Source of the DNA: an uncultured Marinomonas sp.
GTDB lineage: Bacteria > Pseudomonadota > Gammaproteobacteria > Pseudomonadales > Marinomonadaceae
Assembly (NCBI GenBank): GCA_938009755.1
Contig: CALLIL010000012.1
Location: forward strand, 1 to 42,094
Direction: 5' to 3'
DNA: 42,094 nt
The translations under genes were made by a program, and so were the position numbers. Under the pieces are notes generated by a model. The model saw nothing but the letters and a program-made list of their open reading frames with translations. It was not told the origin of the DNA and did not search any database. Below, one piece after another: positions 9,843 through 18,722 of this stretch (within the stretch, counting starts at the first letter, position 1; every line of letters begins with the position of its first letter).

Positions 9843-10814
9843 ATGCTTAAATTTTTAATTATTGCTGCGATCGCCGTACTATTGATCGCCTGTTTGTCTC
9901 GATTCGCAACTGACGTAACCGTCATGTCAGCCATGAAAGGGAAAATCACTTTTAAAGACCAACCTTTAGCAAACATCCAAATCACCAGAACATACACGAA
10001 TATTGGAAAAACAGGCGATATTTCAGAGACCATTTACTCTAACGACAATGGAGAGTTTCATTTCGACGAGGTAAAAAAACCCTTAGGCCTTTTAAAATTT
10101 TTTCCGCATGAAGCCGTTATTTATCAAGAAATAAAAGCCAATTACTTAGACACAGACTACCTTTTGTGGCTCACAACCAAAAGAAACTACGACCCTCTTG
10201 GGGAGTTTATTTTTAACGAAGAAATACCTCGGCTAAACCCTGAATCCTCAGACGCATTTAACAACGGTTACATTCTCCTTAATGCGACTCTGGACAATAA
10301 CGAAGAAATCTCTCAAAAAATCAATCCGTATACTTCTTTTATCAGTACGACAGACCTCAAATTCCCTTACGACTTAATGCGAAAAAAATACACCAACGAA
10401 ATATCTGATAGGAAAGACGAGTTTGATGCCCATATCCATCAATGGTTTGAAAAAAATCCCGCCTTTTTTAGCCAAATAAACGATGAGTCAGACAGCTGGA
10501 ACGAGCTAGAGTTTACCAAACTCTCCCAATACAAAGACGCAAAAATCCAAAGCATAGATCATATTGACTATCAAACTCACCATATCTCCATGTCTTACTT
10601 TGATGAAGATTTCGATAAAGAGACTCAAAGAATCAACGTTAATGGAAGCGTTATACTTAAAGTACAAACCCTACAAGGCGACAATTTACAAGCAAGAGTA
10701 TGGCTGAGGAACGCAACCTTTGAAGTAAGTGACAATCACGTCACGCTACAACCAAACCAATACCTTTTCAGTATAAATGCATTCAATATCAACCCAGCTG
10801 AAGACAATGAATAG
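9843..10814 (+). CDS. Putative lipoprotein with DUF6795-like N-terminal domain
   Basis: The function is not known. An AAGGA site lies directly upstream of the ATG. Residues 1-17 are hydrophobic and end LLIAC, a plausible lipobox with Cys17 as first mature residue; simple membrane anchoring is the alternative. Residues about 30-80 (MKGKITFKDQPLANIQITRTY and NDNGEFHFDEV) have the pattern of a carboxypeptidase-regulatory-like beta sandwich and resemble DUF6795, as far as I can judge by eye. The rest (about 90-323) is charged, with many aromatic residues and no motif I know. It stands alone, divergent from the Gre-like gene, and a strong inverted repeat without a T run follows the stop. Confidence 0.6.
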   Translation: MLKFLIIAAIAVLLIACLSRFATDVTVMSAMKGKITFKDQPLANIQITRTYTNIGKTGDISETIYSNDNGEFHFDEVKKPLGLLKFFPHEAVIYQEIKANYLDTDYLLWLTTKRNYDPLGEFIFNEEIPRLNPESSDAFNNGYILLNATLDNNEEISQKINPYTSFISTTDLKFPYDLMRKKYTNEISDRKDEFDAHIHQWFEKNPAFFSQINDESDSWNELEFTKLSQYKDAKIQSIDHIDYQTHHISMSYFDEDFDKETQRINVNGSVILKVQTLQGDNLQARVWLRNATFEVSDNHVTLQPNQYLFSINAFNINPAEDNE

Positions 10815-10832
10815 CGTCCATTAAAATATATC

Positions 10833-10875
10833 GCCTTGTAAGTTGTACCCAAGAATCCAACCCAACTTACAAGGC
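10833..10875 (+). repeat. 13-bp perfect inverted repeat, no T tail
   Basis: GCCTTGTAAGTTG at 10833-10845 pairs perfectly with CAACTTACAAGGC at 10863-10875, with a 17-base spacer. It lies just after the DUF6795-like gene. No run of T follows on the plus strand, so it is not a classical intrinsic terminator. It could be a 3' stabilising stem or a protein site. Confidence 0.7.
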
Positions 10876-10968
10876 AATCGCTGTTATCGATCAGAATAAG
10901 GACATAAATGTGCCCTAGTGTGCAATTAGCCTACTTTCACTTGTTTAAAAGCCAGCGAAAAGAATACA

Positions 10969-10987
10969 ATTGATAACAATTCTTATC
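10969..10987 (+). promoter_or_regulatory. Candidate Fur box before the siderophore-interacting protein
   Basis: The 19 bases ATTGATAACAATTCTTATC agree with the classical Fur consensus GATAATGATAATCATTATC at about 12 of 19 positions by eye, and contain the dyad GATAA/TTATC. It lies about 40 bases upstream of a siderophore-interacting reductase gene, where iron control is expected. Confidence 0.5.
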
Positions 10988-11026
10988 TGAGAAATATATA
11001 AAACAACAAACATTAAGGAGTCTGAC

Positions 11027-11791
11027 ATGAGCAGACCTCAACCGATAAAACTCACCGTTATCAATAAAACCCTTATCACACCTCATATGTTACGCATTAC
11101 ACTTGGCGGAGAAGACATCAAAAATATCCCTGAAGACCAAGAAAGTGGTTACGTTAAGCTTGTCATTCCAAATGACGATATTCAGACACCTGAAAACAGC
11201 AAACCATTAATGCGCACCTACACGATTCGCCACCAGCGTTCTGACAGTATCGATATCGATTTTATGCTACACGGCGATTCAGGCCTCGCATCTAATTGGG
11301 CAAAACACGCCAAACTCAATGACACTATAACCATCGCAGGCGTCGGCTCAAAACGCATGATACACATGCCATCTGATTGGTATTTAGTGGTTGGCGACAT
11401 GACAGCACTACCAGCCATCAGCGTCAACCTTGCAGAACTTCCCAGCGATGCAAAAGGCTATGCGGTGATAGAAGTGGTCAGTGAAGAAGACATTCAAACG
11501 ATAGAACATCCAACTGACGTCACCTTGAAATGGATCATCAACCCAACACCCGGACAAAACCCAAACGCCCTTTTAGAAGCCATTCAATCCTTAGACTGGC
11601 TCAATGGAGAGGTTGCGGTGTGGGCTGCATGTGAATTTAATAGCATGAGAGCATTACGCCCATTCTTAAAAATCGAAAAGAAAGTAAGCAAAGAAGCCCT
11701 ATACCTTTCAAGTTACTGGAAACTGGGGATGAACGAAGATCAACATAAAATCGAAAAACGCATTGACGCTGACAGACCCATTCCACACTAA
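11027..11791 (+). CDS. Siderophore-interacting protein (FAD-dependent ferric-siderophore reductase)
   Basis: This is a cytoplasmic flavoprotein of the SIP/ViuB family, which reduces imported ferric siderophore to free the iron. The N-terminal FAD-binding barrel (about 1-115) has the MRTYTIR motif that contacts flavin. The C-terminal domain (about 120-254) begins with VVGDMTALPAIS and ends with the SIP signature YLSSYWKLGMNEDQHK. The AAGGAG site before the ATG is strong. A possible Fur box lies upstream. No siderophore synthesis or TonB receptor gene is beside it, so its siderophore is unknown. A bidirectional terminator follows. Confidence 0.92.
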   Translation: MSRPQPIKLTVINKTLITPHMLRITLGGEDIKNIPEDQESGYVKLVIPNDDIQTPENSKPLMRTYTIRHQRSDSIDIDFMLHGDSGLASNWAKHAKLNDTITIAGVGSKRMIHMPSDWYLVVGDMTALPAISVNLAELPSDAKGYAVIEVVSEEDIQTIEHPTDVTLKWIINPTPGQNPNALLEAIQSLDWLNGEVAVWAACEFNSMRALRPFLKIEKKVSKEALYLSSYWKLGMNEDQHKIEKRIDADRPIPH

Positions 11792-11821
11792 CAAACATGT
11801 AAATATAACCATCCTTAAATA

Positions 11822-11852
11822 CAAAAAAAGCCAGCAAACTGCTGGCTTTTTT
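11822..11852. terminator. Bidirectional terminator between the SIP gene and cysN
   Basis: AGCCAGCA (11829-11836), loop AAC, TGCTGGCT (11840-11847), flanked by an A run before and a T run after. It can end both the rightward SIP transcript and the leftward cysDN transcript, which converge here. Confidence 0.92.
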
Positions 11853-11885
11853 AGATTCAAGAATCAATCGCTGATTATAGAAATG

Positions 11886-13499
11886 CTATAGACGCACACT
11901 TTCAATAATCAGATCAACCACATCATCAACAGAGGTTTCTGTAATTTCAGAATCCGCAATTGCAGCATCTGCTATCAAGAAAGCAACACCTGTTTGACGA
12001 ATCAAAGCAGATTCTTGTGCTGTCGCGTCCGCCTTTACCAAGGCAACAATACCTTGACGTAACAATAAGCGCTCTACCGCATCCGCTTTCGCCAATACGT
12101 CCGCAGACAATGCAATCACAGCAGGCTTTTGTCCAAGGCGTGCCGCGCGATCTTCTGCGCTCACAACAGAGTCAGCATCCAATTCAGCAATGGCTTCTTC
12201 TACCATGCCAGCACCAACGGTGACGTTAGTCAGGCGGTCGATAATAACCAACGCACCCGTCAAACGACTGTTTTGGTATTCGTCAAACGCAACAGGCGCA
12301 TCAAATTGAATCACACAATCGCCAATACCGTTAAGCTCAAGCGAATCGATGTCGCTTTTCTCTAACGTATTCACATCTACTCGGTGGTTAAAGTGATGCA
12401 CTTTGCCCGGAACAGTTTGTGTGCCTAGTTTAAAGTCATAAAGCTTGCCAGGAACTAACGCCTGATCTGCCATCCAAACCACAGAAGCACGCAATGTTGA
12501 CGCAATCAGCGGCTCTTGATTTGGGTGAGACAACATATCACCACGACTGATGTCGATTTCATCTTCCAATGTAATCGTCACCGCCTGACCTGCTTTTGCA
12601 GAAGCCAAGTTACCATCGTACGTAACGATTTCCGCCACTTTGGACTTCTTACCAGAAGGCAAAGCAACAATTTCATCACCCGGTTTCACAACACCTGCTG
12701 CGATGGTGCCAGAGAAACCGCGAAAATCTAGGTTTGGACGGTTTACATACTGAACAGGAAGACGGAATGAATCACGCTTCACATCGCGATTGATTTGAAC
12801 CGACTCCAACATGCCCATCAAAGGCAAACCTTTGTACCAAGACATGCTTTCAGATGGATTTACCACGTTATCGCCTTTCAAAGCCGACATTGGGATAAAT
12901 TGAATATCTTCTGGTTTTCGGTTACCAAGCTGATCAACAAAGGCAAGGTAATCCGCTTTGATCTCTTCATGTTTGGCTTCAGAGAAATCCACCAAATCCA
13001 TCTTATTTATCGCAACCACAATATGCTTAATACCCAGCAAGGCAGCGATATAAGAATGGCGGCGTGTTTGCGTTTGCACACCATAACGCGCATCAATCAA
13101 GATAATCGCAAGGTCACATGTAGATGCGCCCGTTGCCATGTTACGAGTGTATTGTTCGTGCCCCGGAGTGTCCGCGATGATGAACTTACGTTTTTCAGTA
13201 GAGAAATAACGGTAAGCCACATCAATGGTAATGCCCTGCTCGCGCTCCGCTTGCAAACCATCCACCAACAAAGCCAAATCAATCTCTTCGCCTTGTGTTC
13301 CGGATTTTTTACTGTCACGCTTTACCGCATCTAAATGATCTTCATAAATCAACTTAGAATCATGCAATAAACGGCCAATTAGCGTACTTTTACCATCGTC
13401 TACGTTGCCACAAGTAAGAAGGCGCAGTAGATCTTTTTCTTCATGTTGTTTCAAATAACCAAGTATGTCTTGGCTTATCAATTCTGACTGGTGAGACAT
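11886..13499 (-). CDS. cysN: Sulfate adenylyltransferase subunit 1 (GTPase) CysN, with unusual C-terminal tail
   Basis: CysN hydrolyses GTP to drive APS formation by CysD in sulfate assimilation. The EF-Tu-like G domain shows GNVDDGKST (31-39), DTPGHEQY and NKMD, followed by two beta-barrel domains to about residue 440. The last 87 residues (about 451-537) begin [11 protein letters not shown], the linker-like sequence that leads into the APS kinase domain of CysNC fusions. Here the Walker A loop GLSGSGKST is replaced by [11 protein letters not shown], so the tail looks like a decayed, shortened kinase domain (inference). Plain CysN of E. coli is about 475 residues and CysNC about 630; this one is 537. 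It lies 45 bases after cysD. Confidence 0.95.
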   Translation of the reverse strand: MSHQSELISQDILGYLKQHEEKDLLRLLTCGNVDDGKSTLIGRLLHDSKLIYEDHLDAVKRDSKKSGTQGEEIDLALLVDGLQAEREQGITIDVAYRYFSTEKRKFIIADTPGHEQYTRNMATGASTCDLAIILIDARYGVQTQTRRHSYIAALLGIKHIVVAINKMDLVDFSEAKHEEIKADYLAFVDQLGNRKPEDIQFIPMSALKGDNVVNPSESMSWYKGLPLMGMLESVQINRDVKRDSFRLPVQYVNRPNLDFRGFSGTIAAGVVKPGDEIVALPSGKKSKVAEIVTYDGNLASAKAGQAVTITLEDEIDISRGDMLSHPNQEPLIASTLRASVVWMADQALVPGKLYDFKLGTQTVPGKVHHFNHRVDVNTLEKSDIDSLELNGIGDCVIQFDAPVAFDEYQNSRLTGALVIIDRLTNVTVGAGMVEEAIAELDADSVVSAEDRAARLGQKPAVIALSADVLAKADAVERLLLRQGIVALVKADATAQESALIRQTGVAFLIADAAIADSEITETSVDDVVDLIIESVRL

Positions 13500-13544
13500 T
13501 CTTTACTCCAAACTATCTTTGCTCAAACCGACTTCACTTCAAGC

Positions 13545-14450
13545 CTAGAAGTAGCCTTGTTTCTTCTTCTCTTCCATTGAACCGGAAGAGTCATGGTCAA
13601 TCATTCGGCCTTCACGCTCTGAACTGGTCGTCAAAAGCATTTCTTGAATGATCTCAGGCAAGGTCGCCGCTTCAGATTCCACAGCACCAGTAAGTGGGTA
13701 ACAACCTAAAGTACGGAAACGAACCGACTTCATTTCAGGTGTTTCACCATTTAGCGGCATACGCTCATCATCAACCATGATCAAAGTACCATCACGTTCA
13801 ACAACAGGGCGTTTTGCAGAGAAGTAAAGAGGCACAATTGGAATGCTCTCTAAATAGATGTATTGCCAAATATCCAATTCCGTCCAGTTAGACAATGGGA
13901 AAACACGGATGCTCTCGCCTTTGTTAACTTTACCGTTGTAGATATTCCAAAGCTCTGGGCGTTGGTTTTTAGGGTCCCAACGATGTTGCTTATCACGGAA
14001 AGAATACACGCGCTCTTTGGCACGAGATTTTTCTTCGTCACGACGTGCGCCACCAAATGCCGCATCAAAACCGTATTTGTCTAATGCTTGCTTGAGGCCT
14101 TGAGTCTTCATGACATCTGTATGCTTAGAACTGCCGTGCGTAAATGGACCGATACCTTGGTCAATACCTTCTTGGTTCTTATGTACGATAAGCTCTAAAC
14201 CTAACTTCGCCACCAACTCATCACGGAAAGTGATCATTTCCTTGAACTTCCACGTAGTATCAACGTGCATCAAAGGGAATGGCGGTTTGCCTGGATAAAA
14301 TGCTTTCATCGCAAGATGCAACATAACCGCAGAATCTTTACCGATAGAATACAGCATTACCGGATTATCAAATTCGGCTGCAACTTCACGAATAATATGA
14401 ATACTTTCCGCTTCAAGCTGCTTTAAGTGAGTTAACCTTTCCTCAGTCAT
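13545..14450 (-). CDS. cysD: Sulfate adenylyltransferase subunit 2 CysD
   Basis: CysD is the catalytic ATP sulfurylase subunit and makes adenosine 5'-phosphosulfate from ATP and sulfate in complex with CysN. The PP-loop [13 protein letters not shown] (about 36-48) binds the ATP phosphates. [16 protein letters not shown] and the [15 protein letters not shown] region are typical, and the C-terminus [20 protein letters not shown] is the conserved family end. Its 301 residues are normal. It is the first gene of the cysDN pair, and its promoter must lie in the 312-base upstream gap. No cysC, cysH or cysG is adjacent. Confidence 0.98.
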   Translation of the reverse strand: MTEERLTHLKQLEAESIHIIREVAAEFDNPVMLYSIGKDSAVMLHLAMKAFYPGKPPFPLMHVDTTWKFKEMITFRDELVAKLGLELIVHKNQEGIDQGIGPFTHGSSKHTDVMKTQGLKQALDKYGFDAAFGGARRDEEKSRAKERVYSFRDKQHRWDPKNQRPELWNIYNGKVNKGESIRVFPLSNWTELDIWQYIYLESIPIVPLYFSAKRPVVERDGTLIMVDDERMPLNGETPEMKSVRFRTLGCYPLTGAVESEAATLPEIIQEMLLTTSSEREGRMIDHDSSGSMEEKKKQGYF

Positions 14451-14762
14451 AAACCCTCATCTCTATTGTAAGGAGTGTGTATCCACAAACTATAACATGC
14501 TTTTAAGTTATAAAAACTAAGGTGAATAGACTTTAGTGATATATAGATAGTCAAAAATACCTAAGCAACCTTGAAGAAGACCATTATTTACCCCTAAAAG
14601 CGATAAGCCTTATGGCCAACTCGTCCACTACCCGCTATCCATGAAATTTTGAAAAGGTAGGATTTCGATTTTTAACCCTAAAATGAAGCGAAATTTTGGG
14701 AATGGATAAAGCTAGGGTAAAGCAACTTAATAAACCACTACGTTACGGAAGCTTAAACAGCT
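14451..14762. other. Non-coding gap of 312 bases upstream of cysD
   Basis: I see no gene here. A dyad TATAAC-N10-GTTATA lies at 14491-14512, about 40 bases before cysD. The nonamer GAAATTTTG occurs twice (14643-14651 and in 14691-14700), and TATCCAT/ATGGATA form a distant short inverted pair. The gap should hold the cysDN promoter. I could not fix -35 and -10 boxes with confidence. Confidence 0.5.
14491..14512 (-). promoter_or_regulatory. Dyad before cysD, possible LysR-type (CysB) site
   Basis: TATAAC (14491-14496) and GTTATA (14507-14512) form a dyad with a 10-base centre, in the leader or promoter of cysDN. LysR-type regulators bind such interrupted dyads, and CysB controls cys genes in gammaproteobacteria. 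The assignment to CysB is inference from position only. Confidence 0.3.
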
Positions 14763-15509
14763 TTAGCCCACTTCTCTAGCCAAAGCCCCACCAAGCAAGC
14801 CGAAATAATCTCTAAACGCTTGGTTAATAGCTTCCCGCTGCTGTCCTTGCGGATAAAGTCCAGCCTTGGCCTCTTCTGAGTATTTGCTGCCTTTGACGAG
14901 AAATCGACTCGCTGGCTTGGTGTCTTCTATAAACGCTTCAAACGCGCGAGCGCACATTTCTTCAGGTTTGGAGTAGTAGAAAATATTGTGTTTTTCATCG
15001 ATGTGTTTAGACGCTTGAAAAAGTTCGCTAGTGTCGTTTCCATCTGGACTGAGTAGGATGCTTTTGAAGCTGTCAGCCAAAAGCGTGTTGAGCGGGTGAG
15101 ATTTGATATTGCTTGAATCGGGTTCTTGCAGCCAGTTATTGGACGCAAAGCTGGAGGATGAAGCGAAGTAAAACATTTTATCGCCCATGTAATGATCAAA
15201 AGCGTGGAACCATTCGTGCGCCAAGCTCCCTGCTCCGGCATTTTTAGCCAAGGCCAGTTGTCGAGTCGCTGGCATATAATGCGCCGCCACACCGCGTTGT
15301 CCACCTTTTCCAAACTGAAGTCCAAGCGTGCCTCGTAGAGAAATAAGATGTTCAGGACCTTGCAAAGCATCCATTAAGTCATGCAAAGCTTGGTGGAAAT
15401 TGACCGCCGCACGATCTCTTTCTTCAGGTGTCACCCAACGGCCCATTTCTATGCCACGAAAATCAAACTGGCGGCGAATAGCAACAAAATTAAATCGATC
15501 TTGCGTCAT
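14763..15509 (-). CDS. CLCA_X family protein with HEXXH motif, putative zinc-peptidase-like
   Basis: I recognise the CLCA_X-type family from FRGIEMGRWVTPEER, LISLRGTLGLQFGKGGQ and LALAKNAGAGSLAHEWFHAFDHY. HEWFH at residues 98-102 fits the HEXXH zinc-binding motif of gluzincin-like peptidases. Glutamates in KPEEMCARAFEAFIED, about 90 residues later, could supply the third ligand. The region also resembles the LPD1 domain of large phage polyvalent proteins. There is no signal peptide or membrane helix, so it is probably cytoplasmic. The 248 residues appear complete. No substrate or peptidase activity is known to me. It stands alone between cysD and a DASS transporter. Confidence 0.7.
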   Translation of the reverse strand: MTQDRFNFVAIRRQFDFRGIEMGRWVTPEERDRAAVNFHQALHDLMDALQGPEHLISLRGTLGLQFGKGGQRGVAAHYMPATRQLALAKNAGAGSLAHEWFHAFDHYMGDKMFYFASSSSFASNNWLQEPDSSNIKSHPLNTLLADSFKSILLSPDGNDTSELFQASKHIDEKHNIFYYSKPEEMCARAFEAFIEDTKPASRFLVKGSKYSEEAKAGLYPQGQQREAINQAFRDYFGLLGGALAREVG

Positions 15510-15615
15510 TAGGCGAAGCTTTATCTATATTGAAATGAAAGCACAATGATATAACGAAACGCCCAGACACTCCTGCTTTTATTAAGAATCACATATTACA
15601 AGCGGACACAGATTC

Positions 15616-17082
15616 TTACCAATAACCCAACACTTTCCACCAAAGCCCACCAACAACACCCCAAACGAGTAAGTTAACGACACTCATGATAAAACCCATT
15701 GTCCACCAATTTTCCATTGAAACATAACCTGAACCAAATACAATTGGTGACGTTCCAGTGGCGTAATGAGTGAGAGACATCATTAGAGAAGAGGCACCAG
15801 CTAACAATAACCCTAAATATAGAGGCGGCGCGCCAAGTGCCAAACCTGCGGCATAGAAAGCTGCAAACATGGCAGTAATATGAGCCGTCGTACTAGCAAA
15901 GAAGTAATGGGCGTAGAAATACACTGCGACGAGAATCACCACAGACACGCCCCAATCAAAGCCAAAATGCGCAATATTGCTTTCTACAACAGATGAAAAC
16001 CAACCAACTAATCCGAGTTTATTCAGAAAAGTCGCCATCATTACTAAGGCAGAGAACCAAACCACAGTGTCCCAAGCGGACTTTTCCTTGAGTACATCGT
16101 CCCAACTCAAAACACCTGTTATGAGTAAAATAGACAACCCTAAAAACGCCACAGCGGTTGTGTTCACCGCGTAATCAGAACCAAATAACATAGCGGGTAC
16201 GCCAGCCCAAAGTATCAACAATAAGGAAAACACACCGACCATGATTTTCTCGCCATAAGACATAGGTCCCATTTCGGCCAGTTTAGATGAGGCGTAATCT
16301 TTTGCATCTGGTGTACTTTTAATTTCCGGTGGGTAAATCGCATACACAACCAAAGGCACCAAAGCGATACAAAGCAAACCGGGCAATAAAGCGGCCAGCG
16401 CCCATGTTCCCCAAGTGATACTGATGTTTGCGCCTGTGGCATCGGCAATCAATTTTACAACCAAAGGGTTCGGCGCTGTGGCCGTAATAAACATGGCTGA
16501 AGTAATCGGGTTGATGTGATAGCTCACCAATGCAAGATAATGCCCAATTTTTCGAGATGTCCCTTCCTCTGGAGAAGAGCCAAAACTTGTAGCAATGGAT
16601 TTCATAATGGGATGAATAATACCGCCACCGCGTGCCGTATTGCTCGGTGTCACTGGCGCAATGACCAACTCAGATAAAGCCAACGCATAGCCAATCCCTA
16701 TGGTTTTCTTACCGAACAAGGTAATGAAGTAATAGCCGACTCGGTTTCCCAGGCCTGTTTTAACTAAACCTCTAGAGATAATAATGGCAACACCAATCAA
16801 CCAAATAAGAGAATTGGAAAAACCACTTAAAGCATCTTTTATCGCTCCAGATGGGTTGTCATTGGTTACGCCAGTGAATGCGACAAGCGTTATGGCTAAA
16901 ATGGCAATAGCACCAATCGGCATGGCCTTACCAATAATGGCGACGACAGTTCCGATAAACAGAGCCAATAAATGCCAAGCATTTATTGTCACACCATCAG
17001 GAACAGGCACAGCAAACCAAATGAACAAGATTGTAACAATAGAAATGAGCCCAGGAACGAGGCGAATATCTGAGGTTTTCAT
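15616..17082 (-). CDS. DASS (SLC13/CitT-type) anion symporter, probably di- or tricarboxylates
   Basis: This inner-membrane carrier belongs to the divalent anion:sodium symporter family. About 12 hydrophobic segments span its 488 residues. The family motif appears in the first half as APVTPSNTARGGGI (about 141-154), the SNT substrate and sodium-binding loop, and a related ITATAPNPLVVK follows. The later TTAHITAMFAAF region is also typical. The SNTARGGG version is characteristic of the CitT/TtdT/plant DiT branch, so a dicarboxylate or citrate exchange substrate is likely but not settled. The ATG has an AAGGA site. It stands apart from neighbours, with a terminator from rluC upstream, so it is probably transcribed alone. 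Confidence 0.88.
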   Translation of the reverse strand: MKTSDIRLVPGLISIVTILFIWFAVPVPDGVTINAWHLLALFIGTVVAIIGKAMPIGAIAILAITLVAFTGVTNDNPSGAIKDALSGFSNSLIWLIGVAIIISRGLVKTGLGNRVGYYFITLFGKKTIGIGYALALSELVIAPVTPSNTARGGGIIHPIMKSIATSFGSSPEEGTSRKIGHYLALVSYHINPITSAMFITATAPNPLVVKLIADATGANISITWGTWALAALLPGLLCIALVPLVVYAIYPPEIKSTPDAKDYASSKLAEMGPMSYGEKIMVGVFSLLLILWAGVPAMLFGSDYAVNTTAVAFLGLSILLITGVLSWDDVLKEKSAWDTVVWFSALVMMATFLNKLGLVGWFSSVVESNIAHFGFDWGVSVVILVAVYFYAHYFFASTTAHITAMFAAFYAAGLALGAPPLYLGLLLAGASSLMMSLTHYATGTSPIVFGSGYVSMENWWTMGFIMSVVNLLVWGVVGGLWWKVLGYW

Positions 17083-17231
17083 GGCAAATCCTTCTAATAC
17101 CTACTTTAAGGTGCTCCAAATAAACTAGAAGCAATACTTATAGTACGTGATCCAGAAATAACAAAAGATGACCCACATCATAAAAAATCGTGGCATTTTG
17201 CTCACCGACACTTTAAAAACTACCCTCACAT

Positions 17232-17259
17232 AAAAAAAGACCGGCAAAGCAGGTCTTTT
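17232..17259 (-). terminator. Terminator downstream of rluC
   Basis: AAAAGACC (17235-17242) and GGTCTTTT (17252-17259) pair around a 9-base loop. On the minus strand the stem is followed by a run of about seven T residues. It lies 28 bases past the rluC stop and should separate rluC from the DASS transporter gene. Confidence 0.8.
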
Positions 17260-17286
17260 AGGTATTAAAGAATAACGCGATGGTAT

Positions 17287-18258
17287 TTAAGGAAAGGCGG
17301 AAACTAATTGATTATTCATTAAATCTTGCCACTCTCTATCGAGCGGTGCTTCGAATAACATACGCTCGCCATTTAGCACTATATCCAAACGAGTCGCGTG
17401 CAAACAAAGACGCTTGAAGCCAATGGCTTTGGCTTCCTTCAACGACTCCGTTGGTGAATATTTATCATCACCCACGATTGGGTAGCCCGCATGTAATGTA
17501 TGAACTCGGATTTGATGAGTACGCCCTGTCACTGGCTCACACTCCACTAAACTGTAACCTTCAAACTGTCGCACCAATTTAAATCGAGTTAGACTGTCTT
17601 TGCCATCAGTATGCACTTTAACAATACGTTCGCCTGATTTTAGCTCGTTCTTTAATAGTGGCGCGTTCACCTGAAGCTTACGCTTTGGCCAACTCCCGTA
17701 CACTAAAGCCAGATATGTTTTTTGCACACCTTCTTTTTCACGTAATGCGGTATGCAATTCTTTTAGAACCGCGCGTTTTTTTGCGATCATAATCAAACCA
17801 GACGTATCTCTGTCTAATCGATGCACTAGTTCAATGAATTTTTCTTGTGGGCGCATTTGTCGAATCACTTCCACAAGCCCAAAGCTCAAACCACTTCCAC
17901 CATGGACTGCCAAACCAGAAGGCTTGTTAACAACAATCAAGCCCTTGTCTTCGTAGACAATACGAGATTCAATATCGTTTTTTAGGCGTTCAGGCAAAGT
18001 TGGCTTTTCCGATTCTGGCGCTATAACAATCGGCGCAATACGCACAATATCTTCAATTTGCAGGCGATAATCAGGCTTAGTACGCTTTTTATTAACTCGT
18101 ATCTCCCCCTTTCTCAGCAAATTATAAATTTTACCTTTCGGCACGCCTTTCAAAAACGTCACCAAGAAATTGTCTATACGCTGCCCATCGTTGTTCTCAT
18201 CGATGGTGACGTAGCGAACAGCGGGACGCTCTGTTAAATTTTGTACTGAATCCGACAT
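17287..18258 (-). CDS. rluC: 23S rRNA pseudouridine synthase RluC
   Basis: RluC converts uridines 955, 2504 and 2580 of 23S rRNA to pseudouridine in E. coli. The N-terminal S4 RNA-binding domain (about 23-80) has QRIDNFLVTFLKGVPKGKIYNLLRKGEIRVN in pieces. The catalytic domain (about 95-310) has the HRLDRDTSGLIMIAK motif with the nucleophilic aspartate and GRTHQIRVH. I take the ATG beginning MSDSVQ as start (323 residues). An upstream in-frame ATG at 18373-18375 would add 39 hydrophobic residues that the family lacks. It is divergent from rne, the usual arrangement in gammaproteobacteria. Confidence 0.94.
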   Translation of the reverse strand: MSDSVQNLTERPAVRYVTIDENNDGQRIDNFLVTFLKGVPKGKIYNLLRKGEIRVNKKRTKPDYRLQIEDIVRIAPIVIAPESEKPTLPERLKNDIESRIVYEDKGLIVVNKPSGLAVHGGSGLSFGLVEVIRQMRPQEKFIELVHRLDRDTSGLIMIAKKRAVLKELHTALREKEGVQKTYLALVYGSWPKRKLQVNAPLLKNELKSGERIVKVHTDGKDSLTRFKLVRQFEGYSLVECEPVTGRTHQIRVHTLHAGYPIVGDDKYSPTESLKEAKAIGFKRLCLHATRLDIVLNGERMLFEAPLDREWQDLMNNQLVSAFP

Positions 18259-18722
18259 AACGAAAGATTGGTTTCCTTTATAATTGAAGCACTTAGTTTT
18301 TACTGTTATATTGATCTTCGCAAAGGGTAAGAGGCAACAAAACACCTCGAAGATAAGATGCAAGAATGAATACATTGCCGAAGCGACACTTTGGCCTCTA
18401 TCTTACCTCTGTAACGGTTAATCTTAAATAATTAAACCGCATGATTCGGAAAAATCCGTCTCAGTGGAAGGAATTCTCATTATATTGCTGATCCACGCGT
18501 TCGCGTTGTTTCTTACAAAAGCAAAAAAACGAGACCGGTTAAAAGACTATTTAGTATTTATAAATGCAGTGACCGCACAAAAACGTTTAAAAACAAAAAC
18601 GGACAGCGTACTTCTTCCTGCAAAAAACTGAATGATTTACTCAACTGAGTCAGATTGATTAATGGTTGCCTATCACTGCTACGACTCTTTTCGCATCTGC
18701 GCTAACAGAGTTCACACATACA
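18259..18722 (+). promoter_or_regulatory. Divergent rluC/rne region with a probable long rne leader
   Basis: There is no gene in these 464 bases. In E. coli the rne mRNA has a leader of about 360 bases whose hairpins let RNase E cut and so limit its own mRNA (established). The same spacing between rluC and rne is kept here. Small hairpins are visible: CGGA-AAAA-TCCG at 18447-18458 and ACGC-GTTC-GCGT at 18495-18506. A purine-rich AGTGGAAGGAATTC follows the first. Whether the autoregulatory structure is conserved needs folding and alignment. Confidence 0.45.

Noticed and set aside
12795-13334. 179-codon open frame opposite cysN
   Set aside because: It lies wholly inside the strongly conserved G domain of cysN on the other strand and has no recognisable domain.
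11886-14450. cysN as a full CysNC bifunctional enzyme
   Set aside because: The tail lacks the Walker A loop and is too short for an active APS kinase.
14636-14708. TATCCAT/ATGGATA inverted pair and repeated GAAATTTTG upstream of cysD
   Set aside because: The arms are only 7 bases and lie about 60 apart; the repeat is a short AT-rich nonamer. Both are expected by chance.
18666-18722. TTG start that would add 19 residues to RNase E
   Set aside because: The added residues do not match the conserved family start, which begins at the ATG giving MIRMLINAT.
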